64,000 nucleotides of DNA, taken from positions 1,302,001 to 1,366,000 of the forward strand of contig RBKR01000014.1 of the NCBI GenBank assembly GCA_004835665.1, in the 5' to 3' direction. The stretch comes from Phoma sp. XZ068. Taxonomy: Eukaryota > Ascomycota > Dothideomycetes > Pleosporales > Didymellaceae. This document shows positions 54,231 through 64,000 of this stretch, one piece after another (position 1 is the first letter of the stretch; every line of letters starts with the position of its first letter). The notes under the pieces were generated by a model. It was not told where the DNA came from and did not search any database. It was given only the letters and a program-made list of their open reading frames with translations. A program made the translations under genes and the position numbers.

Positions 54231-56397
54231 CATGACACATAGTCCGTCCATGAGCAGAAGACCATTCATATCAACAATGAACTCACCACCATCTATGCCT
54301 GACAACTACGACCAGCAGTTCAGCATTAGAATCAAAGAACCCCTGAGCCTCCAACATGAAGTCATCCGGCACAACAATGTCATTACAATTGACTAGCGTA
54401 ACTATGACCACAAGCTGTCCAAAATAGGCAATGTTTCCTCAGATGCAGGTCCGCTGTCCCACGGTGAAAGAAAGATGACTGGTATTCATGCGGTGCTTCA
54501 TATCATTGCCGTTCGTTATCTAGTGGCTAGGAACATGCTTTGTGGCTTGTTCAAGAATGTTCTCGTCAGTTTGTCGGCACCGAGACGGTGACGCCACCCT
54601 GCATAAATTGGCCGGCGACATGCCGTCCGCCTGTGAGTACAAATACCTAAGAGGCTAAAAAGCCTGGCTGCGCGGACACGTAGGGAATCCTTAATGCAGG
54701 CGCGGAAGTAAATCAACTGAGATGCACGCTTCTATGCCGGGTGCTCAGTACCGGAAAAGGCGATATCGATCTCAAGGGAAAGTTGAGTCAAGACACTAAC
54801 GTAGATGTAAAGCAGAAAGAGGGCGTTGTCGTGGCTGCGTCCGTTGTCTCCGTGCCCCGTTCATCTTGGGAGCAGGCTCGACAACGACTTCACCCGTGAA
54901 CAACTCCAAGTCTTCACCTCCACCATTTTTCAGTAGGCGGTCAGAGATCTAAATTTGATGCACCAGCCGCCATACGCTCTTTGGCATTGTAGTAAATGAT
55001 CTTCCTCCAGTCTGTTCATACTGCTTTGTACGGGATTACATGTAGCTTGTTTATTCAGCTAGTAATGGGCAGTCACGAAAGGGTTAATGCCAGGCCCGTG
55101 TTGATGATTGTCGCGTCCAGGAGGGAGTCGATGAATGGAACCTTGTAGATTACGCTTGTTCGTGACTCTGCATCGAACGAGTGGTGTTCTCGGCTCAAGC
55201 AGCCCGCCTTTTTGCGATAGAGTAGGTTTCTGAATAAATCAATCGTGAATCAATTGATCACGCGGCGCATGTCAAATTCATCGCCTGTGTCCACATAACG
55301 ATTAAGGACCTTCATTGGATCATCCACTATCTCAACCAGCAGAGGTTAAAAGGTAACAACGGTCTCAGTTAACCTGGCTTGACAACATATTGTCTTTCAT
55401 TAGTATAGGTATATTCGGCTCTCCATAGACAAATCTTTTCTTCCCAACACCAGCTATATTCTAGAATCTAATTAATCAGGGCTTACATATAGTAGATGTA
55501 CTATAAAGCTAGTAGTACTAAATATAGCTCTAAAAGTACCTCTTATCTTAACCTAAGTAAGTAATACTATTAATAACACATAAGTTCTATATTACTTAGC
55601 TATATTAATACTATCTTATATCTAAAATATAATTAAAAAAACAAAAGAAGTGCCCTTTACTCACTTCTACGGTTCATCGCCGAAATCCCACATCTTTACA
55701 TCATATTGGAGAGACAGCTGATCAAGCGCGATAGCTACATTGATGGAATTCGGGCCTACCATTAGCATTAGTTGGAAAATGAGGGTTAGCAAGGACGAGA
55801 AACCTGTAGCGTGGGCGTGGAGGACGAGAGGTTTGAGACTTGACATGATGGGTGTGATTCTTTCGTGCTTAATGTTTCAATTGACTGTGTTTTGACCAGA
55901 TGAGACTGGAGTTGTGAGTGCTTTTATATGTCCTTTAGGTCATTAGTAAGTAGGGGACCAATGACGTAGTCGTTCTTTCCCCAGCGACGATCGAACCTAC
56001 CCAAACTATTCTTAAGCATGTCCATGGCTGTTATGCCTACTAAAAAAGGGTTCGATACGTCTTCGCACCACTCTGGGTCCTTTGCCAGCTCTTGCATCGC
56101 GTCAGGCCTTCAGCATGAGACCAGCGCTGCGAAGCGAAAGGACTCATGTTCACGACAACGGTAGGCTTTGTGAATGATGGAACTGACCGGTGTGGCCCGG
56201 TGGCAGGTTTTGGAATGACGCGCCAGTCGTCGGTCAATGAAGTCGGTAGGTTGCTTGAGGTGGGGCAAGTGGGGCATGGGAATGGTGTGGCTGATCCTGC
56301 AGGTGGTATCCTTCAGAACAGCACAGCCGTCTCAGTCAGACAAAAAGCCCAGCACGCTTGCAACATACCTAGAAGTCAAGTATACTCCAAGGCTAAC
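54231..56397. other. Gene-poor stretch with an AT-rich island
   Basis: About 2.2 kb without a supported gene. Within it, 55440-55650 is extremely TA-rich (CTAGTAGTACTAAATATAGC-type sequence) and is probably another RIP relic. The open frame upstream of 56398 continues from 56146 but has no start context or composition arguing for coding. Confidence 0.45.
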
Positions 56398-57300
56398 ATG
56401 CCCGTACTTCCAGAGCGCAAGGCCTATTTTATCCTCAACACCGTCGACTATGGCCCGACACATATCCAGCTCGGACAATTAATCACAGAGTTCGATGAGC
56501 CATATCGCCCGCTCTGCCCACCGCTCAATACACCCGCATCCCCGCTGCCGAAAGTGCATCAGGGACTCCTCCGAGCACCCTATACGCTTCAACACTCCAA
56601 ACAGATATCTGGTGCCATAGGAGTCCAAGCACAGCTTCTGGCTATGCTGGGCAGCCCGCTAGGCGCTGATGCTGAAGTAAACGGCGAGCGTGGTGACATT
56701 TTCGAATGGACTTTTGATCGGTTGGAGACGGAATTCATCGAGCCAACGCAAAAGTACGTCGAGGACAGCGTCAGATTGGTTCCTGAAGTAAAAAACTGGC
56801 TCAATAAGAGAAAACTTACAGGCGCGGTGTACATGGTCACTGGGATCAAAATCGCCAGGAGTGTGAAGTACTCCAGAAAGAAGATCCGTGCTGTAGGGCT
56901 GGGCGGCGCTGGAACGGCGGATTTGACGCTCGTTGCAGGCGCGCCAGTTGCGCTTGGGCCGATGGGCGAGATTGAGAAGAAGGACGAAGTTTTCGAGTCT
57001 TATACTAGTCGCGCGGATTTTGTCTGGGCGTATCGGGTGCAGAGGGTATATATACAGTGGTTGAACGGGCGCGTGAAGTCAAAAGAGAAGGTTGGTGGAG
57101 ATCTTGCGGGTGTGTATGATGAGTACGAGCAAGAAGCGCACATTATGGATATAGACGCAGAGGCAGGATTGGAGATCGGGGACATCTCATTGCAGCAGGA
57201 CATTGGACTCGATATTGTGCCGACTGGCTTCACCGAGGCGCAAGATGGAGAGAGCGAAATCGTTGGTGAAGACGAAGAAATTATGTGCCCTGAGGATTAG
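56398..57300 (+). CDS. 300-residue protein with acidic tail, possible gasdermin-like pore former
   Basis: Single exon. ATG 56398 is chosen because MPVLPERKAYFILNTVDYGP looks like the true N terminus; the same frame is open from 56146. Residues 1-230 look like a folded, strand-rich domain with HIQLGQLITEF, FDRLETEFIEPTQKYVEDSV, AVYMVTGIKIARSVKYSRKK, VGLGGAGTADLTL and RADFVWAYRVQRVYI. The last about 60 residues are strongly acidic and low in structure (DIDAEAGLEIGDIS, GESEIVGEDEEIMCPED). There is no signal peptide or obvious hydrophobic helix. It converges with a subtilisin-like protease gene 47 bases away. In fungi, gasdermin-like proteins of this size (RCD-1/HET-Q1) often neighbour such proteases and are activated by removal of the C-terminal tail. 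I cannot prove homology by eye, so this is a hypothesis; otherwise a conserved fungal protein of unknown function. Confidence 0.7.
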   Translation: MPVLPERKAYFILNTVDYGPTHIQLGQLITEFDEPYRPLCPPLNTPASPLPKVHQGLLRAPYTLQHSKQISGAIGVQAQLLAMLGSPLGADAEVNGERGDIFEWTFDRLETEFIEPTQKYVEDSVRLVPEVKNWLNKRKLTGAVYMVTGIKIARSVKYSRKKIRAVGLGGAGTADLTLVAGAPVALGPMGEIEKKDEVFESYTSRADFVWAYRVQRVYIQWLNGRVKSKEKVGGDLAGVYDEYEQEAHIMDIDAEAGLEIGDISLQQDIGLDIVPTGFTEAQDGESEIVGEDEEIMCPED

Positions 57301-57347
57301 GTATTTATGTGGGCCAACCGCAATCTTCGAATCTAAAATCATGTTGT

Positions 57348-59557
57348 CTATTCAGACTCAAGAGCCCAGCGAATAGCGATGCATAGCTCATCTACTGTCC
57401 GATGCCGTCCTTTCATCAAGAAGTGGCGGGTTTCCCACGGGCTCACAACGTTGATTTTCCCTTGCTCAATGCTCATACGTAGCAAGATATTCCGCACAGC
57501 TTTCAGATTCTGTGCCTCGTACCGGTAGTCATCAACCGGGAAATCCAAAGGCACAATCTGTCGCTTGTGTTCGATGTAGAAGGCAAACACGTTGGCGATC
57601 AAGGTGACGATCAATGGCGCCGAAAAGGATGTCCCGTCCATAAAATTAGTCATGCACCCTATGCCTTCGACGTCTCTAAGCTTCGCCCCGTCAGATGCTA
57701 GCTGATGAGGGTTCCGTAAATGGTTCGGCCATGTAGAAAGAACATGAGTACCAAGGATAGAGAAGTTCGGATCATACTTCCTCGGGTAGGGGGTGAAGTC
57801 TGCATCCTTCCCATATCCTGTCAAGGCTCGAACGTTGATTACTGAGTCATGGTTGGCAGGATAAGGGACCGGCTCCCTACCGCCCTCGTTACACGCTGCT
57901 GCGACGATGATCGTCTTTTTCTTCTGCTTTCCGTCTTTTTCGCTCGAGCTGGCTTGCTCAATGAGTTTGTCAAAATCGCTTTTCAAGGCACTGCCACCAA
58001 GCGTGAATGAGAGAGATACAATGTCAACTCGACACTCATTGAGCGCCCATTTAACAGCCTGTCGTGATCAAATCAGCTTCTTATACACTCGATGAAGCCT
58101 GAATTACCTACGTCAACGACCCTTCGTTCGAACTTCGGATCACTTTGGCATGAAGACTGAGTCCTGGTTACGCGCGCAACGTACAACTGCGCGTTAGGAG
58201 CATATCGCAGTATGAGACCAGATATGTGTGTTCCATGGCCATCTTCGTCACTTGGTAGATCGGATGGCGAGTCAATGAAGTCTTTGTAACACTTCGTCAT
58301 CCTCTTCGTCTGCCATGCGGTCCTGTCTTGTTCGCCCATCCTGTCCCACCTTTCTTTCGATCTGCCCTGACAAAGCCATCGCGAGTCCACAAATGCGTTC
58401 GTTGCGTCGATACCCGTATCTATGATAGCAACTTTTACTGGAAAGTTCCCGCTTTGTGTCCTGCTGTTCGTGGCAAGTTCGTTGCAGAATGAACCATATG
58501 CGTTCATCCACTTGGCAGCTTGAGCTCTTGCACTCTTGTCGACACTGTCGTATCCTGGAGAGTTCCGAGCACCGAAGAAAATTCCTCTCGAGAAAGGATG
58601 CGTCTCCTCTTGTCTTGACCCTGACGTTCCCCATATCTTCCGGTACATCGCCAGCCGTCTCCGCCAAACTTCGTCTCTGGCATAATCCCAAGCTAAGTAC
58701 CATCTTCGCCTACTTATGGCTTTGACAAACCTCATGTAATCCTTGAGTTCCTTTTCGTCTCGACGCTCTTTTAGCACTTGAATGATGTCGTTGTACAAGA
58801 GCCTCGCTTCCCCGTACACCTTCTGCTCGAACAGAGCATCAGCCAAATGGCGCTTGAGGGCTACGGTGGCGTTCTCGCTGTACAATGTAGGGTTTAGTTT
58901 CAGTTTTTCAAGTTCTCTTCGACTGAATTGCTCCACATGATGCTAATCCTTCTTACTCAGCCCGAGATTGGCAGCGAAAAGGTTTACGAGGACCAGTTCG
59001 ATAGAACCATCGTCTCGCTGGCAATGCTTCTTTCGGTAGGATAGCACATCTTCGAATAACTTAATAGCTTTTTGGACTTTTCTGTGAGCCGTTTTCTCCT
59101 GCCCATGAGCTGCCTTGAACTCCGCATGTCGAACCAAACATTGAGCCAGGTCATCCTGTGTAGTTACCACTCCCACGTCGCAGTCTTTACCGTCAATAGC
59201 TTGCCATTCTCCCAGTGTCTGTCGCAAGTATGATTCTGCGTACTCTAACTCCACTTTCGATGGCGTAATGTGATTCCGCTGCATTGACTCAAGCAGGCAC
59301 CTGCCGACATGGCATCTCAGTTTGAGCAAATCGATGTTCCGTTGTGGATTCTTTCTAAGCCTTTCGATACGATTTTGGTACTCTCTGATGGCTTCGGTGT
59401 ATTTGCCTTCCTGCCTGAGTTGTTGCGGCTTCTTACTTGGCTTTGGAGGGCGATGGTGGCTTTCGGCAGCAATCTCCACGGTTTTGCCACCTTTAATAGG
59501 CTTGGGCGCTATGTTCCTGTCCTTCTGGTTGCCATAGGCTTCTGCATCTTCAGACAT
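57348..59557 (-). CDS. Subtilisin-like (S8) protease with helical N-terminal region and one in-frame TAG
   Basis: Exons 59557-58112 and 58058-57348 (intron 58111-58059, phase 0) encode 718 residues with one TAG at 58945-58943 (codon 205). Residues 1-370 are helical and TPR-like (EGKYTEAIREYQNRIERL, HLADALFEQKVYGEARLLY). The S8 catalytic residues are all present: Asp380 in VAIIDTGID, His441 in DGHGTHISG, Asn539 in AACNEGG, Ser626 in DGTSFSAPL. No signal peptide, so it acts inside the cell. The same frame runs through the TAG; CAG to TAG is the simplest explanation. Alternatively a 42-nt intron (GTAAGA .. AAGAG) could remove it, since that length keeps frame. If the stop is real, the protease half lacks a good ATG near its start. 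It is paired tail-to-tail with the acidic-tail protein at 56398. Confidence 0.82.
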
Positions 59558-59972
59558 AGTGGGGCAAGGCTGATACAGTGGAAGATGGCTTCCAAGCGAG
59601 GATCGGTTGCTCGAATACTCTTTGTTGGCCGATCAGTCGGAAGTAGCGATACTAGTCCAGGAGTACTCTAGGTGGCTTGAGGATGCGGTGTTCCACATCT
59701 GTAGACTGATGGGTCGAGTTCGACGGACTGGAAGGATGCGCTTGCCTCAAAGTTGATGCTGACCAACTGTCCAAAAGGGGACTCGCTAATGCAACCATCG
59801 TGCATATTGCCCCAGCCTGATAAGAGTTGCTATAACGACGCGCCTCTGTTTGGTGAAGACTCAAATAGGTTGAAGTTCGCAGTATGATTGAGAAAGCGCA
59901 GTCCTCAAGTGTAGCATCTTTTTTGCTGCATGTTGTGTAATAGTCTTAACCAACGCTCAGTGTTCCTGCTAG
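59558..59972. other. Divergent promoter region
   Basis: A 415-base gap between the protease start and the membrane-protein start, reading outward. No further gene was seen. Confidence 0.5.
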
Positions 59973-61370
59973 ATGACGCCGGGGTCGTCAGGCGCATCGG
60001 GCCACCAATCAGAGATTATCGCTCGGCTGGGGTTGGGTCACACAACAGCCTACTTCTCGAATGCGATTCAAACACTCGAGGTCAAAGACCTTTGGCAAAC
60101 AATAAGACGCTTCCTGACAGTAAAATCACCGTACCTGCTAACATCTCTTCCTAGATATTCCACACCACGTCATCTGTCGAAACGGGGAACCAAAGCAACA
60201 TTTGCAGACAAACTCGGGGGAGTTTTAGGAGCGTTTGTGGCTTGTGTGTTTCTCTTGTTGTTCTGTTGTTCTTGCCTTCGAAGAAGGCATCTGGGTCCAA
60301 GCTCTACACCTTCTTCGTCAGAAGCATCGTCAAAGGACCTCGAAAAGGGACCCTCAGGCGGCGATACTTTTCTAGGCGGTGGAATTGACTCAGGCGATCT
60401 TCCTCAACCTGGCGACGTTCTAACTCCTGGCGATCGCCCTCAGCCAGGGAGTGGCCCTGGTAATCTCGGTCCAGGCAACCATACCCAACCAGGCCATCGC
60501 TCTCAGCCGGGCAGTCGTGCTCAAGCAGGCACCCATCCTCAAGTTGGCGCTAACATCGAGTCAGGCACTCGTCCTCGACCAAACAGCCATGCTCAACCAG
60601 AAGGTCGTCCTCCACAAGCAAAAAGTCGTCCTCAGTCAGGCGTTCAGCATCGTTCAGAAAATCAACCTCAGTCAGGCAGCGTCTTTCAGCCAGAAGCTGA
60701 TCCTCAGCTAGGCCATCGCCCTGATGCAGTTGGTGACCCTAATCGAGGCAATGATCTACAATCAGGCGGTGGCACTCGACTAGGATCTCGTCTTCAGCGA
60801 AGCCATCCTTCTCAGTCTGGCAGTCTTCCTCAACAAGTGTTTCTTCCTCGACAAGTCGTTCTCCCTCAACAAGTCGTTCTTCCTCGACGAGTCACTCCGT
60901 CTCAGGCAGATGTTCAAGTGCAACCAGGCAGTACCCGTCCTGATGATCGCCTGCATTTAGGCGTCCCTCGACAGTACAGTCGTCCCGTACCACTCAGCGT
61001 TCCAGCCGGCAGTATCCACATGGGCAGCGGCCGTTCAACTAGTATTCGTCCAGCAAGCGTTCACCCAAGCGTCCATCTAGGCAGTGCCCCTACAGCCAAC
61101 ATCCACCTACATGGTCCCCAAAAGACAAATGAACCAACCCCGGCTCCATCCGAGTCTTACAGCTCAGAGGAGTCGAGCATAGGCTTTCCTGCGCCTGCCG
61201 TAGTACCGAAGATAGAACTCCCAGTGGACAGAGGCCGAAAGGCTGAAAAAACAGGACACGAAAAAGTCGCGGAGAGGATTTCGCGAATTGCAGTAGAATA
61301 CGTAGCAAAAAGCTTGGTGAGGTCACTTCCATGCGACTTCTGGGCCATAGCTGATAACAAAGCAGGGTAG
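59973..61370 (+). CDS. Single-pass membrane protein with hexapeptide repeats
   Basis: Single open frame of 465 residues. One membrane helix, LGGVLGAFVACVFLLLFCCS, at about residues 82-101, followed by CLRRRH, so the long C-terminal part is probably cytosolic by the positive-inside rule. Residues about 130-330 are low complexity, Gln/Pro/Gly/Ser/Arg-rich, built from degenerate six-residue units such as SQPGSR, AQAGTH, PQVGAN. Then PQQVVLPRQVV-type repeats, a His/Pro/Ser region, and an ordered-looking C terminus (VAERISRIAVEYVAKSLV). There is no signal peptide and no named family. Its position, head-to-head with the S8 protease, may or may not be meaningful. The start could be a later Met, but none stands before the helix. 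Confidence 0.65.
   Translation: MTPGSSGASGHQSEIIARLGLGHTTAYFSNAIQTLEVKDLWQTIRRFLTVKSPYLLTSLPRYSTPRHLSKRGTKATFADKLGGVLGAFVACVFLLLFCCSCLRRRHLGPSSTPSSSEASSKDLEKGPSGGDTFLGGGIDSGDLPQPGDVLTPGDRPQPGSGPGNLGPGNHTQPGHRSQPGSRAQAGTHPQVGANIESGTRPRPNSHAQPEGRPPQAKSRPQSGVQHRSENQPQSGSVFQPEADPQLGHRPDAVGDPNRGNDLQSGGGTRLGSRLQRSHPSQSGSLPQQVFLPRQVVLPQQVVLPRRVTPSQADVQVQPGSTRPDDRLHLGVPRQYSRPVPLSVPAGSIHMGSGRSTSIRPASVHPSVHLGSAPTANIHLHGPQKTNEPTPAPSESYSSEESSIGFPAPAVVPKIELPVDRGRKAEKTGHEKVAERISRIAVEYVAKSLVRSLPCDFWAIADNKAG
60380..60930 (+). repeat. Degenerate 18-bp coding repeat in the membrane-protein gene
   Basis: Repeated units of 18 bases (and multiples) such as CTCAGCCGGGCAGTCGTG encode x-Q-P-G-x-R hexapeptides. Further on, CAACAAGTCGTTCTTCCTCG-type units encode QQVVLPR. 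Being multiples of three, the changes keep the frame. Confidence 0.7.
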
Positions 61371-61860
61371 GAAGCCACCTCTAGCGCCGCAAGGCAAGCC
61401 GCCAGCGCGTGGGCGTTCAAAGTCGGGTCCTAAAGTAGAAATCGGTGTGCCTGAAGTCGTTATACGCGTGACAGGGTAGCAATGAAAATGAACGTTCCTC
61501 ATGTACTCAGTGTGTTGGAACTGTTCCCTACTAGCCGTCGCATCCTGCTAAGTGATTGAAGTGGCAACCGAATTGCGGCACCGCAGCATTTGAGCGGGAA
61601 AACAAACGCGTGACGTCCACTCTTACCACCATTGTTCATGCAACTTTCCAGGTCACCCAGCTCTTACGGCTCTTGTCAGGCCTTCTTTAGTGACGATGTG
61701 GTCTAACCGAGCTGTGGCTCCTGGTGCAAACGATGCGAAGCCCACTTGGTAGAGTGTATCTTTGAAAGGCGATTGATGGCCGTTACTGCGTTGATATGGC
61801 TGCAATAAGCCGGTACAAGAATGTTCACGCCTTTGTTATTAAGGGAGGAGGAGACAATAG
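61371..61860. other. Intergenic, no gene seen
   Basis: About 490 bases of ordinary composition that end abruptly at the AT-rich block. Confidence 0.5.
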
Positions 61861-62447
61861 CAAGATAAGAGATATAATATGCTATATATATAGAATCAAG
61901 CACGAGTAGATAACGTACCTTACGGGTAAGTTAGCAATACAGGTAAGTTAGCTACTTTTACTAAGACTATACTATAAAAGGAGGTATTATAAACTTTATA
62001 ATTAACCCCCTTCTATTATAGAGTTATATTGTTAGAGAAGGTTATACTTAATATAAAGTATAGTATATTAGTTAAGGTCTATCTAACAAGTCTAATAGTC
62101 TATTAAGGTTAGCCCTTAATTATATATCTTACTCTACCCTAGTAACCTAATACTTTATTAAGTTCTAGCTAGAGCACTATATATAAGACTATACTTTTCT
62201 CTACTATATACTTTCTCTACCTAAAGAGCTTATCTCTATTAAGCTGTTTTTTAAGAGCTTTATATTAAAGTTATACTAAGTAAAGCTTATATACTTATTC
62301 TAGTTAGTTCTTAGAGATAAATATATTTATAAGTATCTTATTAAAAAGAGAGTATAGTAGTCTAGTAAAATACTATAATAATTATAGGTAATAATAAAGA
62401 GTATAGATATAATTTATATATCTTAAAAGTTAGGTTAGGATTTTAGT

Positions 62448-62527
62448 AATAAAGTAGATTAATTAGAAATAAAGTAGATTAATTAAGAATAAAGTAGATT
62501 AATTATAAATAAAGTAAATTAATTAAG
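62448..62527. repeat. 20-bp tandem repeat, four units, in the AT-rich block
   Basis: Four head-to-tail copies of a 20-base unit beginning AATAAAGTAGATTAATTA start at 62448, 62468, 62488 and 62508, differing only at one to three positions each. Confidence 0.8.
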
Positions 62528-62794
62528 TTAAATATATACTATAAGAGTTATATTTCTATATACTATATACTTAGATAATAGAGGTACTTATAGATAAGTA
62601 ACTAGAGTTAATTTAATAAGAGATAAGAGAGTACTGTTATAATTCTAGAGAATAGTAAACACAGGTTAATAATTATAGGCTAAGTGTAGTATAGTTAAAC
62701 TATATAAAAGAAAGTATTATAAGTAAGTATAAATAATAAGTATTATTAGTTACTACTTAGGTAATAATATAAAGTTATGTGTATAATTAGTCTT

Positions 62795-62850
62795 GGTATA
62801 ATTAGTATAATTAGTAATTAGTATAATTAATAATTAGTATAATTAGTAGC
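62795..62850. repeat. Short TATAATTAGTA-type tandem repeat
   Basis: GTATAATTAGTAATTA and shorter variants recur five to six times within about 55 bases inside the RIP-degraded element. Confidence 0.6.
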
Positions 62851-64000
62851 TATTATAATACTAAGCACTATATATATCTCTTTAGTATATAGTATATAGG
62901 AACACAACCCTTATAGTTTATATTTAACCTAATTAATATACTTTATTATTAGAACTCTACCTATATATTAAGATAGATAGATTAACTATCTATACTCCTT
63001 GCTATAACCTAACTTTTAAGATAGATAGTCTACTCTATACTACTTATTATTACCTATAGTTACTATAGTGTTTTACTAAGCATCTATACCCTCTATAATC
63101 TACTATATATTTATTTATTCTAGAGAACTAACCTTAGAAGTATTTATAAGCTTTACTTAGAATATAACCTTAATATTTTAAATACTCTAAAATAAGCAAT
63201 ATATTAGAAGATTATATTATTAATAGCACTCCTACTATAACTAATATAGAACTAGTAAGTTATAGACTTAAGGTTACTAAACTAGACCTTTACTGTAGAG
63301 ATTAATCTAAGCTTAAGAACTAGCTACTTTAGTTTAACCTTTTCTTTACCTTCTAAAGTATAACTATTAATAAGGATTAGAAAGTTAAACTAGTAGCTTC
63401 TTATATATAAGGCAATATATTTAAATAGATTAAGCCCTTTATATAGAATAAGATAATTAACACTATATCTATTAAAGATAATATATAGCTTAATAATTTT
63501 AAATACTTTAAAGATAAGATCTAATAAATCTTTAGAGTCTTTAATATACTAGTTATTACTAGATATAGTATATAGCATATTTATTAGACTACCTTAGCTA
63601 CTAACTATACTGCAGAATTCTAGGCTTTAGCCTATAATATAGACTAGAATAATACTATACTAATAATAATATTTTAATAAAGACTAAAGCCTAAGGTTAA
63701 GGAAGAACTTATATATACTAGTATAAAGATTAATACCCTTAATAACCTTACTAGTAAGGCTATTAGTATTAATATTTAACTCTATAAACTCTAATAAGAG
63801 TTATATAATAATCTATATACTTAAGTTATAACCTAGTTACCTTAACTACTATATAACCTATAGTATAGTAATACCTACTATAGAAGCTAAGGAAATAGCT
63901 ATTACCCTAATATAGGATATAAGATCTATAGCAATACCTAGAGTAGATACTATAAACCTAAGGTAATAGACTTATCTAATATCTATAAAGGGCCTACTAC

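Larger units (their letters stand above)
61861..64000 (+). mobile_element. RIP-degraded LTR retrotransposon (Gag-like remnant), continues past the window
   Basis: From about 61900 the sequence is extremely AT-rich, almost free of CG, and dense in TA steps, with TAA/TAG stops in every frame. In the plus frame containing position 63684, the residues between stops still look like a Ty3/Gypsy-type Gag: LKPKVKEEL, then a few residues on NNLTSKAISINI, with stops mostly TAA or TAG where Gln would fit. This is what RIP (CpA to TpA) produces. No intact LTR or pol was seen; these may lie beyond the right edge. Confidence 0.75.

Overview
The window is nuclear DNA of a filamentous ascomycete, most likely a Dothideomycete of the Pleosporales type. 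The evidence is genes split by short introns (about 44-100 nt, GT..AG, often with CTAAC/CTGAC-like branch sites), Zn2Cys6 regulators with fungal_trans regions, fungal MFS families, small secreted proteins, and a very AT-rich tail whose decay pattern fits repeat-induced point mutation (RIP). There is no sign of operons, CRISPR arrays, rRNA or tRNA genes.

Layout. From 1 to about 23 kb the sequence is gene-dense and core-like: the 3' part of a RecQ helicase, an MFS sugar transporter, two related zinc-finger/BTB-like proteins, a long coiled-coil protein, an FHA-domain protein of the Pml1/SNIP1 type, a GH47 alpha-mannosidase, a third zinc-finger/BTB protein and a secreted heme-thiolate peroxidase. 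From 23 to 28 kb lies a small accessory locus. It holds a hybrid C2H2 + Zn2Cys6 transcription factor, an intact but divergent mitochondrial complex I PSST (NDUFS7) subunit, and the ruins of a DHA14-type drug exporter.

From 31.7 to 43.9 kb there is a plausible catabolic gene cluster. It contains a frameshifted cyclase-family hydrolase, a secreted SMP-30/gluconolactonase-like protein, a Zn2Cys6 regulator, a 1141-residue fusion of AtuA-like, DUF4387-like and CoA-transferase III domains, and a divergently transcribed anion/cation-symporter-type MFS permease. Together these look like uptake, lactone or cyclic-amide hydrolysis, CoA activation and further degradation of an organic acid. The substrate cannot be read from the sequence.

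From 44 to 56 kb the DNA is gene-poor, with minisatellites, a cysteine-rich secreted effector candidate (46872-47462), and several decayed genes: an ankyrin protein, a secreted protein broken by one TGA, and a sugar transporter. From 56.4 to 61.4 kb, a 300-residue protein with an acidic tail sits tail-to-tail with a subtilisin-like (S8) protease that has an intact catalytic tetrad but one in-frame TAG. This arrangement recalls fungal gasdermin-protease cell-death pairs, though that is an inference. A single-pass membrane protein with hexapeptide repeats follows. The last about 2.1 kb is an AT-rich, RIP-degraded retrotransposon with a Gag-like remnant.

The best leads are the divergent PSST copy beside a dedicated regulator, the S8 protease/acidic-tail pair, the three BTB-like proteins with a zinc finger inserted in the BTB fold, and the AtuA-CoA-transferase fusion.
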